Positions 35,147 to 46,882 of a DNA stretch of 64,000 nucleotides are shown piece after piece (the stretch's first letter is position 1; every line of letters starts with the position of its first letter). Origin of the DNA: Onthophagus taurus (Eukaryota > Arthropoda > Insecta > Coleoptera > Scarabaeidae); NCBI RefSeq assembly GCF_036711975.1, contig NC_091966.1, forward strand, positions 23,195,501-23,259,500, read 5' to 3'. Position numbers and translations under genes: made by a program. A model generated the notes under the pieces. The model did not search any database, was not told where the DNA came from, and saw only the letters and a program-made list of their open reading frames with translations.

Positions 35147-35400
35147 CGTATCCGGTTCGTAGGACCAAATGTTGTGGACTGTATGTAGTTGAATGAAAAG
35201 CTTCTATTTTTGTTTTAATTTATTTTCTTTAACCCTAGAAAGATAACCATATTTTATAGTACGTTAAAGATAACCAGTCGAACAAGTCGATTCGACGTAG
35301 GTTATCTTTCTAGGGTTAACACAAATATAAAGCTTGGAAGCGTCCGTCATCGCTGCTCGTAACGGACTGATCTCTTTTCGCGGGTAACAACTCGACACGT
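35147..35400 (-). repeat. BEL/Pao primer-site region and partial LTR
   Basis: On the minus strand an LTR-like end CCACAACA runs straight into TTTGGTCCTACGAACCGGAT, the kind of junction that follows the 5' LTR in BEL elements. The LTR body extends right to roughly 35400, where non-LTR retrotransposon sequence begins; its far end was not identified. A 91-bp piggyBac-like element is embedded in it. Confidence 0.6.
35229..35319. mobile_element. piggyBac-like mini-element, 91 bp including both TTAA
   Basis: TTAA-CCCTAGAAAGATAACC on the left is mirrored by GGTTATCTTTCTAGGG-TTAA on the right, giving 16-bp perfect terminal inverted repeats flanked by the TTAA target typical of piggyBac. Internal GTACGTTAAAGATAACC repeats the AAAGATAA motif, as the known piggyBac subterminal region does. 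It has no coding capacity. Confidence 0.85.
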
Positions 35401-35404
35401 GTGT

Positions 35405-36760
35405 CCCTTCGATCTCTCACTAACGACATCTATGAACGAGAGTCGCAACAGGCTCTATGCGACTGTGGTTAGACCTATGATCACATACGGAGCAGCAACC
35501 TGGTATAGGAAAGTCCGACAGACTTCAGTTATCAATAAACTTTCCCGAATTCAACGAGTAGCTGGATTGGCAATCTCTGGTGCGATAAGCACAACGCCAA
35601 CTCTAGCAATGGAGGTTCTTCTGGCCCATCTCCTTTGCATTTGCATATAGAGAAAATGGCTAGAACTACCATTTACAGATTTAAGCAATATGCTCAAAAC
35701 TGTTCCGACCTGTCCTACCAATGCGCTGCGGAAGACATTATAAGCACTGATACTGTGCTATCAATGCCATCAGATTTGGCGGGATCACTATCAGTTATTA
35801 ATGCTCGATACTAGATTGTACTGCCTGAGCGGCAGTCCTGGATCGAAAATGAAAATTCTCTGTTTCGGGCAGATATTTGCTTGGTCGCAGATGGATCAAA
35901 AACGTCGGAAGGGGTCGGAGCAGAAGTATACTGCCAGATACCTCGAATTAAGTAAGCTTACAGCCTGCGTACGTACTGTACTGTATTCCAGGCGGAAGTA
36001 TTTGCTATTGACATGGGTGCTAAAATCCTTTTTGCGAGAGGGGTGAAAAACATGACAGTACGAATTTTTTCAGACAGCCAAGCCGCTCTCCAGGCGCTGT
36101 TCACGGCTTACAAACGGTGTCTGTTCTGGTTAATGCTTGTAAAAGAACATTAAACACACTGAGTTGTGATAACAGAGTTTCTCTGATATGGGTCCCGGGT
36201 CACTCTGGGGTTGCTGGCAATGAAGCGGCACATGAGCTAGCACGCGAGGTTTGTGGGGCCGGAACCAGCAGTTGGTGTATCATTTGGGATGGCCAAATAT
36301 AGGATTGGACTGTGGGCTGAAGAGAGACTTCGCCTACTGTGGACCAGTTCTCCTGGAATGAGACATGCTAAGGTGTTTATTAACATTGCCACTGTCAAAT
36401 CCGGGAATATTTTAGGACTTGCCCGTAGCAGCATAAAAGTTATAATGGGTGTCTTTACTGGGCACTGCCGATTAAAAGCACACCTCAACTTGTTGGGTTT
36501 AGCCGAAAATGTTGAATGCCGACTATGCGCGGAGGAAGCAGAGACGGTTGACCATGTTTTATACCACTGCCCTGCTGTTAACCGTATCAGATTCTCGATT
36601 TTTGGGTCGCTTGGTTGTTTATCTCCTTAAAGGATTTGAATGACCTTTCAGCGAGCAAGTTCGTTAAGAGCATTGGACTGCACGGTGAAATTTGATAACG
36701 ATATCTATCGGGGTTGGTTGGTCCGCCTACTCGATATGTAGTCTATGTAATGTAATGTCA
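35405..36760 (+). pseudogene. Non-LTR retrotransposon 3' end (R1/Jockey-type reverse transcriptase tail, RNase H, zinc knuckle)
   Basis: The plus strand reads RLYATVVRPMITYGAATWY (end of the reverse transcriptase), LSRIQRVAGLAISGAIS, then an RNase H domain: FADGSKTSEGVGAEVY (out of frame near 35885) and IWVPGHSGVAGNEAAHELAR. The knuckle CRLCAEEAETVDHVLYHCPA (C-x2-C-x7-H-x4-C) follows. Stops and shifts separate these blocks. The 3' tail near 36740 ends in TGTAATGTAATG, a typical simple tail. It is 5'-truncated against the BEL LTR. Confidence 0.87.
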
Positions 36761-36769
36761 TAAACCATA

Positions 36770-38342
36770 AATTTTCCAATTGAAAAAAGCCTATTTCATT
36801 TTGAAATTATTTTTACTCTTACAAATTTTTGATTAGACGCATCGTTTTCGAGTTATTGTGTGTTCATTTAAAAGAAATCTGTCAAATTATTACTCAGCGT
36901 AGCATGAAATCTGAATTTTCTTCACTACAATTATTCTTCAGCATTTCTCATATTAATGGTTATCTTTAAAAAGTACCTACTTTTTTCTAAACACAGCATC
37001 GTAGTACATTTTTCCATCATAGTATGGCAACACTGTATTTGCAACGGATGATCAGCAATATTAAATTCTTGTACTCTCGACAAATGGATGGATACAATTG
37101 CTGTTCATGTAGGACATGCTAAGAATCGTACCTTTGGATATTCTGAAATGTCTAAACTGTTGCTATCAACAGTACTAGGATCTGCCACAAAATCATGCAC
37201 CAATCACTCGTATTAATAAAGTGGGGGAACATGCGTTTAATTCGGGATACTGTCACCTATGGCGTTGCTTTCGATTACAGAAACCATTTTGGCCGTTCTG
37301 TTACAGGAACCTCTGTTTTGGGAAAAAACAGGTTAGAGTTGTAAGTTGAATTTGTTTGACAAGGTTTGACATAGGGCATAGGGCATAGTAATACATAGAA
37401 AAATTTATATATATTATGTATATAGAAGGTCATCTCCCCTCTATTTTTTGGTACATTCAGCGCTCCCAAGGGGATTGTGAGGGAACTAATTAGGTTAAAG
37501 CGCGAAATTTAAATATAGGTATTTCTATACCGGTTTGTATCAATACTTTATTTTGAAGAGGTCAAGTACATTTTCCAAATAAATGGAAAAAGTATAAATT
37601 TAAAGTTTTTCCAAGATAAAATTCATAATTTTTAACATATATTGCTCTCATTGGCCAATAGCGCCAATTTATCTAACGGATAAACTTATCAGGAAGTAGC
37701 AAAAGATTAAACTTATTTAAACACTTAACTAAAGGATATAAAACACTAAGCCAAAAGAAAGTAAGGAAGAAAATTTACTTATAGAACGGGGTTATCACCA
37801 GTTATCACACCAAACAACAAAACAAAAATGTGACGTTTGCTTTCACCTCTGAATTTGACGTTACATATAAATTTTTCTATGGTTACAAGCGCTTTGTTTG
37901 TGTGGATAATGCAGATTGCTGCAAATTCAGTATACAACATCATCTAGTGGATTGTGAGGGTACTAAATCTCGGTCTACATTTTTATAGTAGTAAGATTGC
38001 ACACCATGTAGTAATATTCAAATGTCTTTGATTGCGCTGTATTGTGCTAGCGATTTAAAGAAAGAGCGATTTGTTGCTGTTGTTTAATGATTTATAATAA
38101 GTGTAGTGGAGTTATTGTTCTTATTCCACACCCATATATTTAAAAGTGAAATAATTAATTTATAATTTATTATTTCGATTGAAGTTATAATCAGTTCTTT
38201 AGAACAGTATTTTTGGATACTTTTAACACCTTTTTGAGGTAAGTTGTTGAGGTAACAATTGTACCATTGTACCAGTAGTCATTTAAATCCGTACTCTAAA
38301 TGTAGTACTTACTAAATAACTTTTAGTTTATATAGTAGAAAC
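36770..38342. other. Unassigned sequence left of the P-element
   Basis: A segment near 36790-36860 (AAGCCTATTTCATTTTGAAA) recurs inverted at about 45870-45945 (ATTTTAAAATGAAATAGGCTT), so it marks a dispersed repeat on both sides of the P-element. GGATTGTGAGGG occurs at about 37472 and 37950. No coding signal was seen. Confidence 0.45.
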
Positions 38343-38946
38343 ATGGTTTTTAATTGTGCAGTTGCAGGGTGTTACAACACTAGCAAGGAAGCTATTATGC
38401 ACCGTTTACCCAAAGATGAAGAGGTGCGTAATAATTAATATATAATTATTAATACAAATAGTATTTTCTATGTACAAAAGGATGATATAGTCATAATAAT
38501 GTTATATTTGTTATATTGCTATATGTATGTTTAAGCTTTTTATTTTATAGACTGAATCTATTCAGCGAAAAGATATTTCAATGACGAAGAGGAGCACATC
38601 TTTTGTATGTGATGTTCATTTTGACCCCGAAATGAAGCTCATCATTCGAAATAATAAAACCAACCTTAAAGCCAGAGCATTTCCTACATTAAATTTACCC
38701 ATTAATATTTTAATAACATCGAGTCAAGAGGACTTTGCAATATTGCGTCAGTTGAAGCACCTATTGAAGGTAAATTTAAAAGATGACCTATATTGATATG
38801 ACCCTTACTTTACTGATTGCAATGACGGCATTTGGTTATTTTTAAAATTATCTACCAAAAAAATTTTTTTTCGAAAACTGCTATTAGATGTTAACTTTTG
38901 CGTAGTACTTAGCGACCGTCAAAACGATAGTTTTTTGTCAACAGAA

Positions 38947-39102
38947 CGTAATAGTATATTAAAAAACAAGTTTCGTAAGACACGCTTGAAATGCACGAAT
39001 TCAAGTTGAAAAACGAGTGGCGAAGCCACGAGTTTTTTAATGAATGAGTGCTTTAAGTCTTATGAAACGTGTTTTTTATGCTATTTTTTGTAATTCGCGT
39101 TT
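38947..39102. repeat. Foldback with internal hairpin
   Basis: AGTATATTAAAAAACAAGTT is matched by an inverted partner near 39075 (ACGTGTTTTTTATGCTATT), and at the centre CGAGTGGCGAAGCCACGAG forms a tight hairpin. It lies in intron 2-3 of the P-type gene. Confidence 0.6.
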
Positions 39103-39263
39103 TTATACTTTTTTTAACAAAAATAATGTAAATTTTGGCAATGTAGGGAAATAGGTATGTAGCAGTTGGTAACACCGGAACACTTGAAAATAGAAACTTT
39201 GAATTGACAATTAGAAACTGTCAAAACACAAAATATATTCACCTGAAAAAAATTTTTGATGTA

Positions 39264-42101
39264 CAGGGTGTCCCACGATGAACTGCGTCGATCGATATAG
39301 GAGAAACTATGAGTAGTATCTTTCTGAAAATTTGTAGGCGCACTTAAGTCGATATGCCCAACTCACCTAAAATATTTTCAAGACTGTCGCACTTCCGGTT
39401 ATACCGGAAGTAGACAACAACTTCGTTATTTTAAATGGAACCACCTATATATTATTACATATTTAGATTCTACATCCGATTTTAATTAACTTTTACTTAA
39501 ACATCTTATATAAAATTCTTACCCGTTTCTGAAATATTTACAAATTTATGTAAAAAAATTACCTATGCAGGCTTGTATGTTATGTGTATTTCTGCTAACA
39601 CTGTTAAGTATTTGTTATATCTGATGAAAGGAATTTGAAGAAGAGACTATAGCTTAACTTTTGGTAGCTCATATGTTGTCCTACTACATACAGGTGTTCA
39701 AAAAAAGCTGCCAAATATTTATATAAGAAAAAGCGAAAAACTCAAAAAAATTAAATGGAAACCATATATTTTTTTAATTGTATCTGAATCTACATTAAAA
39801 ATAAAGGTAACTTTATGTAAGGTTCCCTATATCTAACTATCGCCGTTTCTTTGTAATTTTCGTTTTAAATAGTTTAAGATTATTCAAAACAATTTTGTGT
39901 CAAAGACGGCCATGACTACCGAGAAACAAATGAAGGTAACACAAATGTCATTATATCATTTATAAAATTCACTATGCCCGCACGTTTAAATTATACTAAT
40001 GAAGATTATCTAAATCTATTTATTATTTATGGAGAATGTAACAAAGTTTTAACAAGAACATGCGATACATTTGCTGCTCGATATCCGCGAAAACGGAAAC
40101 CATCCCCGAATACCTTAAAACAAATAATTCATAACTTCAACATTTTAAACAATCTCCCGAGAAACAAATGAAAGTATGACAAATTATGTATTAAGTAATT
40201 TGTATTTAACGTACTAAGTATGAGAAAACTAACTCTACTTTAATAAATGTTCAAAATTTTTCCCTTGAACTTCTAAACATTTTTCGCATCGCAAGATGAC
40301 TTGTTGATGGGTAGCCTTTCTCAAAAAATCTGGATTTAAGTTATTGAACGCATTTCGCACTCTTTCCATACAATTTTCCTGAGTGGTCAATGTCGTGCTA
40401 TAAACTTGATTTTTGATAGTACCCCATATAAAGTAATCTAAAACCGACAAATCAGGTAATCTAGGTGGCCACAAGAAAGGTCCATTATTAGCAATCCATT
40501 GGCCATTAAATATATTTTCGAAGAAATTGCTAACTAAATAGCCGTTGTGCGGAGGCGCTCCATCGTGTTGGTAAAAAATTTGTGTTAATTCAACCAGAGG
40601 TAAATTTTCTAAATAATTAGTATCAAAATTTCGTAAAATGTTTAAATATCTTTCGCCTAGAAAAAAATTAATTGCAGCAATTAAAATTAATTGTAAATTA
40701 TTCGTTATACCAATTATTTCTTAATTATTTACCATTTAGATTTTCCTCATAAAAATGTAACGCTACTACTCTATCGTTTCTTATAGCGCAGTAGACATTG
40801 AATTGCCAGCTTCCTTGAAAATTACTCGTCGTAAATTTGTGAGGATTAGAATCACTCCAATAATGCGAATTATGTCTATTAAACAAACCATTTTTGGTAA
40901 ATTTTGCCTCGTCAGACCAAATAATATTGTCCAAAAATTGATTATTTCCATAGTGTTCAGTTAAAATAAATTCACAAAAATTCACTCTTCTTGCGAAGTC
41001 AGTATCTCTTAAATGTTGCACTATGGAAATTGAATACGGATGATACTTATGTTTTTTCAAAATTCTGTGGATTGAGCTTTTGGAAAGTCCAGATTCTTTT
41101 GAAACTTGTCTGAGAGATATTGTCGGATATGCATTGAAATATCCTAAAACAGCGATTTCCACATTTTCATTATCTACAATAGGCTTCTTTTTGAGAACTT
41201 TTCCTTTTACGGAACCATGTGTCTTGAAGTTATAAATTATTTGTTTCAAGGTATTCGGGGATGGTTTCCGTTTTTGCGGATATCGAGCAGCAAATGTATC
41301 GCATGTTCTTGTTAAAACTTTGTTACATTCTCCATAGATAATAAATAGATTTAGATAATCTTCATTAGTATAATTTAAACGTGCGGGCATAGTGAATTTT
41401 ATAAATGATATAATGACATTTGTGTTACCTTCATTTGTTTCTCGGTAGTCATGGCCGTTTTTGACACAAAATTGTTTTGAATAATCTTAAACTATTTAAA
41501 ACGAAAATTACAAAGAAACGGCGATAGTTAGATATAAGGAACCTTACGTAAAGTTACCTTTATTTTTAAAGTAGATTCAGATACAATTAAAAAAATATAT
41601 GGTTTCCATTTAATTTTTTTGAGTTTTTCGGTTTTTCTTATATAAATATTTGGCAGCTTTTTTTGAACACCCTGTATGTAGTAGGACAACATATGAGCTA
41701 CCAAAAGTTAAGCTATAGTCTCTTCTTCAAATTCCTTTCATCAGATATAACAAATACTTAACAGTGTTAGCAGAAATACACATAACATACAAGCCTGCAT
41801 AGGTAATTTTTTTACATAAATTTGTAAATATTTCAGAAACGGGTAAGAATTTTATATAAGATGTTTAAGTAAATGTTAATTAAAATCGGACGTAGAATCT
41901 AAATATGTAATAATATATAGGTGGTTCCATTTAAAATAACGAAGTTGTTGTCTACTTCCGGTATAACCGGAAGTGCGACAATCTTGAAAATATTTTAGGT
42001 GAGTTGGGCATATCGACATAAGTGCACCTACAAATTTCCAGAAAGATACTACTCATAGTTTCTCCTATATCGATCGACGCAGTTCGTCGTGGGACATCCT
42101 G
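39264..42101. mobile_element. TA-flanked composite with about 877-bp inverted repeats around a mariner transposase
   Basis: The left end CAGGGTGTCCCACGATGAAC (after TA 39262-39263) is mirrored by the right end GTTCGTCGTGGGACATCCTG (before TA 42102-42103). The arms 39264-40140 and 41225-42101 match at an eyeballed 96-97%. Each arm has an outer 427 bp plus an inner part with its own TA and CAGGTGTTC mariner-like end (39691 and 41674) and the first 60 codons of a transposase. The unique centre (40141-41224) carries the rest of that transposase on the minus strand. Confidence 0.88.
40235..41390 (-). pseudogene. Mariner-like transposase of the composite
   Basis: The frame is intact for 221 codons from 41390: MPARLNYTNEDYLNL, a first helix-turn-helix region (PSPNTLKQIIYNFKTHGSV), a second (SLRQVSKESGLSKSSIHRIL), NIIWSDEAKFTKNGLFNRH with the first Asp, and WQFNVYCAIRNDRVV. 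A break at about 40700-40735 is followed by FYQHDGAPPHNGYLV (second Asp) and WPPRLPDLSVLDYFIWGTIK, ending at 40235. The left arm (39973-40170) repeats the first 55 codons on the plus strand, then ends within ten more, giving a 65-residue frame with only the first DNA-binding helices. Confidence 0.87.
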
Positions 42102-45100
42102 TACACCTCCCAAAATAAAAGAAATTGCTCAGAGTCAATGTCCTCATCATTGTGGACTTTGTATTCGATGTTAAGAACGTGTTTAAACATTCATAGACAA
42201 AAATTGTCACATTGACAACTAGAAAAATTAATGACCCAATGTCACCAACTTGAACTGGTTCCATAAAATGTTACTAAAATCTCATTACAGCATCGGATGC
42301 TGTAAGGAGTCTCATTACAGCACCCGTTTGAGTACTGTTATAGCTTCCATTACCGTAGCGAATTACAAAAAAGTCTTTTACGTCCAGGACGCAAAAGACT
42401 TTTACGTCCAGCTACGACAATCAAAGAATTTGATACAATTAATTGTTAATTTATTGTTATGAACAAACTATAAACAGAAAATAATCAACATTTAATTGTT
42501 TTATCATTTCATTTCATGTTTAAATGCAAATTTATAATAGTACATTTGTTCAATATGTGAGGTTAAATCGATGTGATGTTAAGTTTTTGACATAACATTA
42601 AATGAATTCTAAATGTCATTATCCTGAATTTGGTCTTTTTATTAATTTATAACTTTAGAATACGCAGTTTTCGAAAAAATGTTGTTTGATACACGACAAC
42701 GAAATTCTTTTGTATTCTCGAACGATTCGAACTTTCGTTCTCGAATGCAAAAGTGTCATTTCGCTATCTTGTATCAAAAATAACTATTTTAATTTTACAT
42801 TAGCTCAACCAACAACCTCTGGTAAGGAACCCCTAAACAAAGATAACAACTTAAAAGTGTCAATTCAGCGTAAAGGTAAAGCTGGATATTTTTATTTATT
42901 TTATTGTTTATTTTTTATTTATTTATTTTTTATTTATTTATTTTTTATTTATTTTTTTTGTTTATGTACTTTTTGTATATTATATTTAGATTATAAAAAA
43001 ATAAAAAAAACATTTTTTAATATTTTTTTATCTAGATTTGAGAAAAAAAGTATCACTACTTGCTCAGGTTAACGTAAATAAAATATCCCGATTGCCGTCA
43101 AAAGCAAAAAAAAAATGTATACGGTGGCAAAGAGACTTTTGGGAATTGCTCGTAAACTTGACAAAGAAAATGTTACGTGCAAGAAACGTTTGTTGGAGAC
43201 GCAAAAATTGCTTTGCTCTAATGACTTTATAAAAGATTTGGTCAATACTCCAACTTTCAATTTTATAAAATTGCAATTAGCAATGCAGAAGAAAAAAAGC
43301 AGAGGCCGTCGGTTTGGGATAAGCGACAAAATCTTCGCATTTTCCTTGCTTAAAGTCTTTCAATACAGGAATCAATTCACGAATTTTGGATACACTTAAA
43401 ATAGCAGTGGATAAAATGAAACCACAAGATCGTGTTTGTTGCCTGTTATTTGATGAAATATCATTGGATGTTGCGTTAACGTATAGTAGGACTAGTGATG
43501 AAATTGAAGGATTCGTCGACTGTGGAAATGGCAAAACAAAAAAATTTGCTGATCATGGCATGGTTTTCATGGCACGAGGAATTCATAAGAAGTGGAAACA
43601 GCCTGTCGCTTACTATTTTACGGAAAATGGAATGTCAGCTGCAGATCTTGTTCGCAATATAAAAATTATCGTTAGGGCATTACGTGAAATTGGCTTAAAA
43701 GTTATTGCAACAGTTTGCGATCAGTTATCAATTAATTGTATGGCCATAAAATTATTGAAAGAGGAAACTAAAAGAAATCGTTTGCAACAGCTGGGCGAGA
43801 ACAAATTACTGGGATTCTGCATCGATGACACTGAATTTATTCCACTTTTCGACACACCACATTTATTAAAAGGATTGAGGAACACTTTTTTAAACAATAA
43901 AATTATGTTTTCATGGAAAAATGGGTTACAGACAGCATCCTGGAACGATGTAGTCTCTCTTTATGAATTGGATGTAGGTGACTACGATACGAAAATGTTA
44001 AATAAGCTAACAGATGCGCATATATATGAAAGTAAAATGAAGAAAATGAAAGTAAAATATGCAGCTCAAATTTTTTCTCAAAGAGTTTCGTCTACGATGA
44101 GAGGATTTGCAAAATTCGGTATATCATTAATTTTTTTAAAACAGTAAAATTAAGTAAAGTCTGTTTTTCTTTTATATTTGTTATCAGGAAATGGTTGTTT
44201 GGCAAAAAGCGCAGAAGACACTGCCGATTTATTATTGTTTGTAGACAAACTTTTCGATAGTGTGAATGGCAGTATTTTGAAACCTGATTTTGTAAAAATT
44301 CTGTCTCCAAAACCTCTCCTCATTTACAATTTTGGTATGAGGCTATAAAAGTTTTGAAAACCATGCGTTTTATTAAAGGAAATGGGAAAGAATTTGTGCC
44401 TCCAACTGTGGGGAATTGGATAATAACACTCCAAGGATTTATTTATATATGGAAAATTGTTTATAACGAGAAATTCCAGTATTTATACACTAGAAATTTA
44501 AACCAAGATGCCATAGAAATTTTTTTTGGGTGCATACGAAGCCATGGTGTACGAAACGTCAATCCAACAACAAATGCATTTACCAACTCGTTTAAAACGT
44601 TAATAATCAATAATTTTGTTTCCTCTCATTCCCCAAATGCAAATTGTGAAGAGGGTGAGAGTGAAGGCGCTCTAAACATCTTAAATGCATTCTTGAATGA
44701 TAATGTGAAAATTAGCATTGGTGTTGAAATTGTTGATGAAAACAACTGCCCAATTAAATTTAAAGAAACTAGTTATAGTCAACTAAACATCGACTCTTAT
44801 ATCGCGGGATATTTAGCTAGAGGGTTGCTGAAGAAATTAAAAAATTGTCGTGCTTGTAAAACATTTCTTTTAACGAAACAAAGTGAGACTCACCATGAGT
44901 TAATAAACGCCAGGGCTTATAATGCAAACGCTTTGTTGCGACCAAATTCGCAATATACAACATTATTTGGAAAGTGTACACAATTAGCACATTATTTGTT
45001 GCCCATAATGTGTGAAAAAAGTCATGTTTTAATAAGAATATCTTCTGAAATGTATAAGTATATAAATATTCAATCATCGTGTTCTGTTCATGATTTGCAG

Positions 45101-45298
45101 GCTATTTTTATAGAAAAGTTTTTAAATTTGTATGTATTTACATGGGTGAAAAATGTAAACTTAGTATTAAAAGGGCAGGGCCGACGCAATATAAACGACA
45201 GTATTAAAGAAACAGCATTGGATAAATGCAATAAAATTAAAAGATCGCTTTCTTTTATAAATGCTATTATAAATAATATTAAAAAAATTAAAGAATAA

Positions 45299-46135
45299 AG
45301 TCTTTGTTATTCATTTAAAGACTTTTTAATAAACCCTGTACCAAATAATAACTTAATACCTAGTTATGTTTTTTCGATGTTTTCTTTTTTGGAAAACATT
45401 GTAAATGACAAAATTTAATGTGTTTAAAATTTTGTACAGTTAATAAAGTTTTGTCGTCAAGCAATGTTGTCGTAAAGAAACATCGACAAAACTTTCAAAT
45501 AACAAATTTAAATTATATATCCTGCCTGCCAATGATTTCAGCGCTGTAGGTGACAGTATCCAAAACTAATTGCGCATTTCAATCAAACATTTATAGTTGC
45601 CTATCTATATAACAAATATATTATATCTTATCTATGCACAAAATCCAAAATGTTTTCTTCTAGTTGGGGTGTACGAACTGACCTCAGATACCCATTATCT
45701 GTCGACGTTACTTCTGTTTTAAATTTCTAGTCTGACAGAAACATATCTGTCTTCCAATATTTAGAAATGTTTTTCTATCAGGTTGTCTTTACTTACAATG
45801 TGTTTCCATAGGCACCTACGTATAATGAAAAAATTCCAAAATCGAGGTTGTATCTTTTTGCAAATATCTCGAAAACGATGCGGTCTAATCGAAATTTCTA
45901 AGAGTAAAAATAATTTTAAAATGAAATAGGCTTGAAATTACGCGACCGAAAATTCCTAAAACACATATCGTAGAAAAAAATTTTGTATTTGGGAAATTGA
46001 TATAAGGTAAAGGGGCCTATCTAAACGAGTGCTTTAGTAGTTAGATGCATTAATTCTAAGGAAGTTTTACGTTTTTTTTTAAGTTAAAATTTTGAAATAT
46101 CGAATCTACTTTTTTGATATGCTGTATTATAATCC
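45299..46135. other. Sequence between the P-element and the Transib fragment
   Basis: Holds the inverted partner (45870-45945) of the repeat at 36790-36860. No coding signal. The P-element 3' terminus presumably lies here but no terminal repeat was recognised. Confidence 0.4.
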
Positions 46136-46700
46136 TCAAATATAAATAATATTAATAATAAATTCAATGCAATTATAGAATGGAAGTAACATTGAAAACA
46201 TATAAATGTGGCAGAATTTCACAAGTCTAGTAATGTCAAAATTATCTAAATTTGAAGAGTCTTCTTCATTTTCTTGATCTTCATCTTCATTTTCTTCTTC
46301 ATCATTATTGTCTTCTTCTTCACTTTGTTCATCATCTTCTTCTTTACATTCCCTTTCTTCTGGAGATTCGTCCAAAATAACTAAATTTTTCACGTCTTCA
46401 TTCATATTTTATACTTTTCTGAACTTTCTTTATGGAAATTACTAATAAATGGATCAGAGCTGAGTAATAATCTTTTAAATAAAACTTCATTTGTTTGAAG
46501 TCTACTGCATTTTCTTGTGTGACACTCTCTAAATCTGCGCACTTCTTGGTTTTTCGCCTCTTGAGCCTCTTCAGATAACTCTCCAATGCGTAATAGCGAC
46601 TCCTTACTTACTGCAGCTCCATGGATTAAAATTTTGTGGACACTATAGTAGGCATATAGTACCACCCATAAAGGTTAACATACTTCTCTGCAGTATTAAA
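46136..46700 (-). pseudogene. Transib-type (RAG1-related) transposase C-terminus, copy 1
   Basis: The minus strand from about 46700 reads KYVNLYGWYYMPT, then (shift) HKILIHGAAVSKESLL, GELSEEAQEAKNQEVRRFRE, CHTRKCSRLQTNE and LLLSSDPFISNF. This matches the end of Transib-type transposases; SEEAQEAKNQ..RRFR aligns with the RAG1 segment carrying the last catalytic Glu (SEGNESGNK..RRFR). An acidic tail (EEDDEQSEEEDNNDEEENED) follows in a shifted frame to about 46220. Only the C-terminal quarter is present. The RAG1 alignment is from memory, not a search. Confidence 0.75.
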
Positions 46701-46882
46701 GCAATATGTTTCAAACTCGTTTTCTTTTAGGTCATACATACAATAATTTCATATTATATAATATCATATAATAAGACATATAGGTATATTAGATCATATA
46801 ATAATTTAATTCAAATTTGAGCCTTTTTCTTAATCATAGAAGTAAAATTAGAAGTAGAATTAAGCTGTATAAAAAACTAATA

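Larger units (their letters stand above)
25210..35400 (-). mobile_element. BEL/Pao LTR retrotransposon, split by a pogo-like transposon
   Basis: Read on the minus strand, the order is partial LTR (35172-35400), primer-site region TTTGGTCCTACGAACCGG just inside it, Gag-like domain, CCHC knuckle, aspartic protease, and reverse transcriptase down to about 25210, where it is truncated. RNase H, integrase and the other LTR are absent. Removing 25989-32992 plus one TA restores a continuous reading frame (FKKE-YTKFM). Confidence 0.88.
38343..45298 (+). pseudogene. P-element / THAP9-type transposase, five exons, frameshifted
   Basis: P-type transposases pair an N-terminal THAP zinc finger with an RNase H-like core. 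Exons inferred from splice sites: 38343-38423, 38551-38769, 42804-42875, 43036-44118 and 44188-45298. Exons 1-2 give CAVAGC at the start and FVCDVHF (C-x4-C ... C-x2-H), then ARAFPTLNLP, similar to the AVPTIF box. The usual Trp before RKD is missing at the splice. Later blocks include RVCCLLFDEISLDV (first acidic region), KVIATVCDQLSIN (second), FDTPHLLKGLRN, and QDAIEIFFGCIRSHG with NVNPTTNAF. Frames shift in an A-run near 43106-43115, near 43350 and near 44310, and exon 2/exon 3 phases disagree. The open blocks are long, so inactivation may be recent. Terminal repeats were not found. Confidence 0.88.

Noticed and set aside
42686..43072. 128-codon frame upstream of P-type exon 4
   Set aside because: It is P-type exon 3 read through its donor into a T-rich intron; only 42804-42875 is supported as coding.
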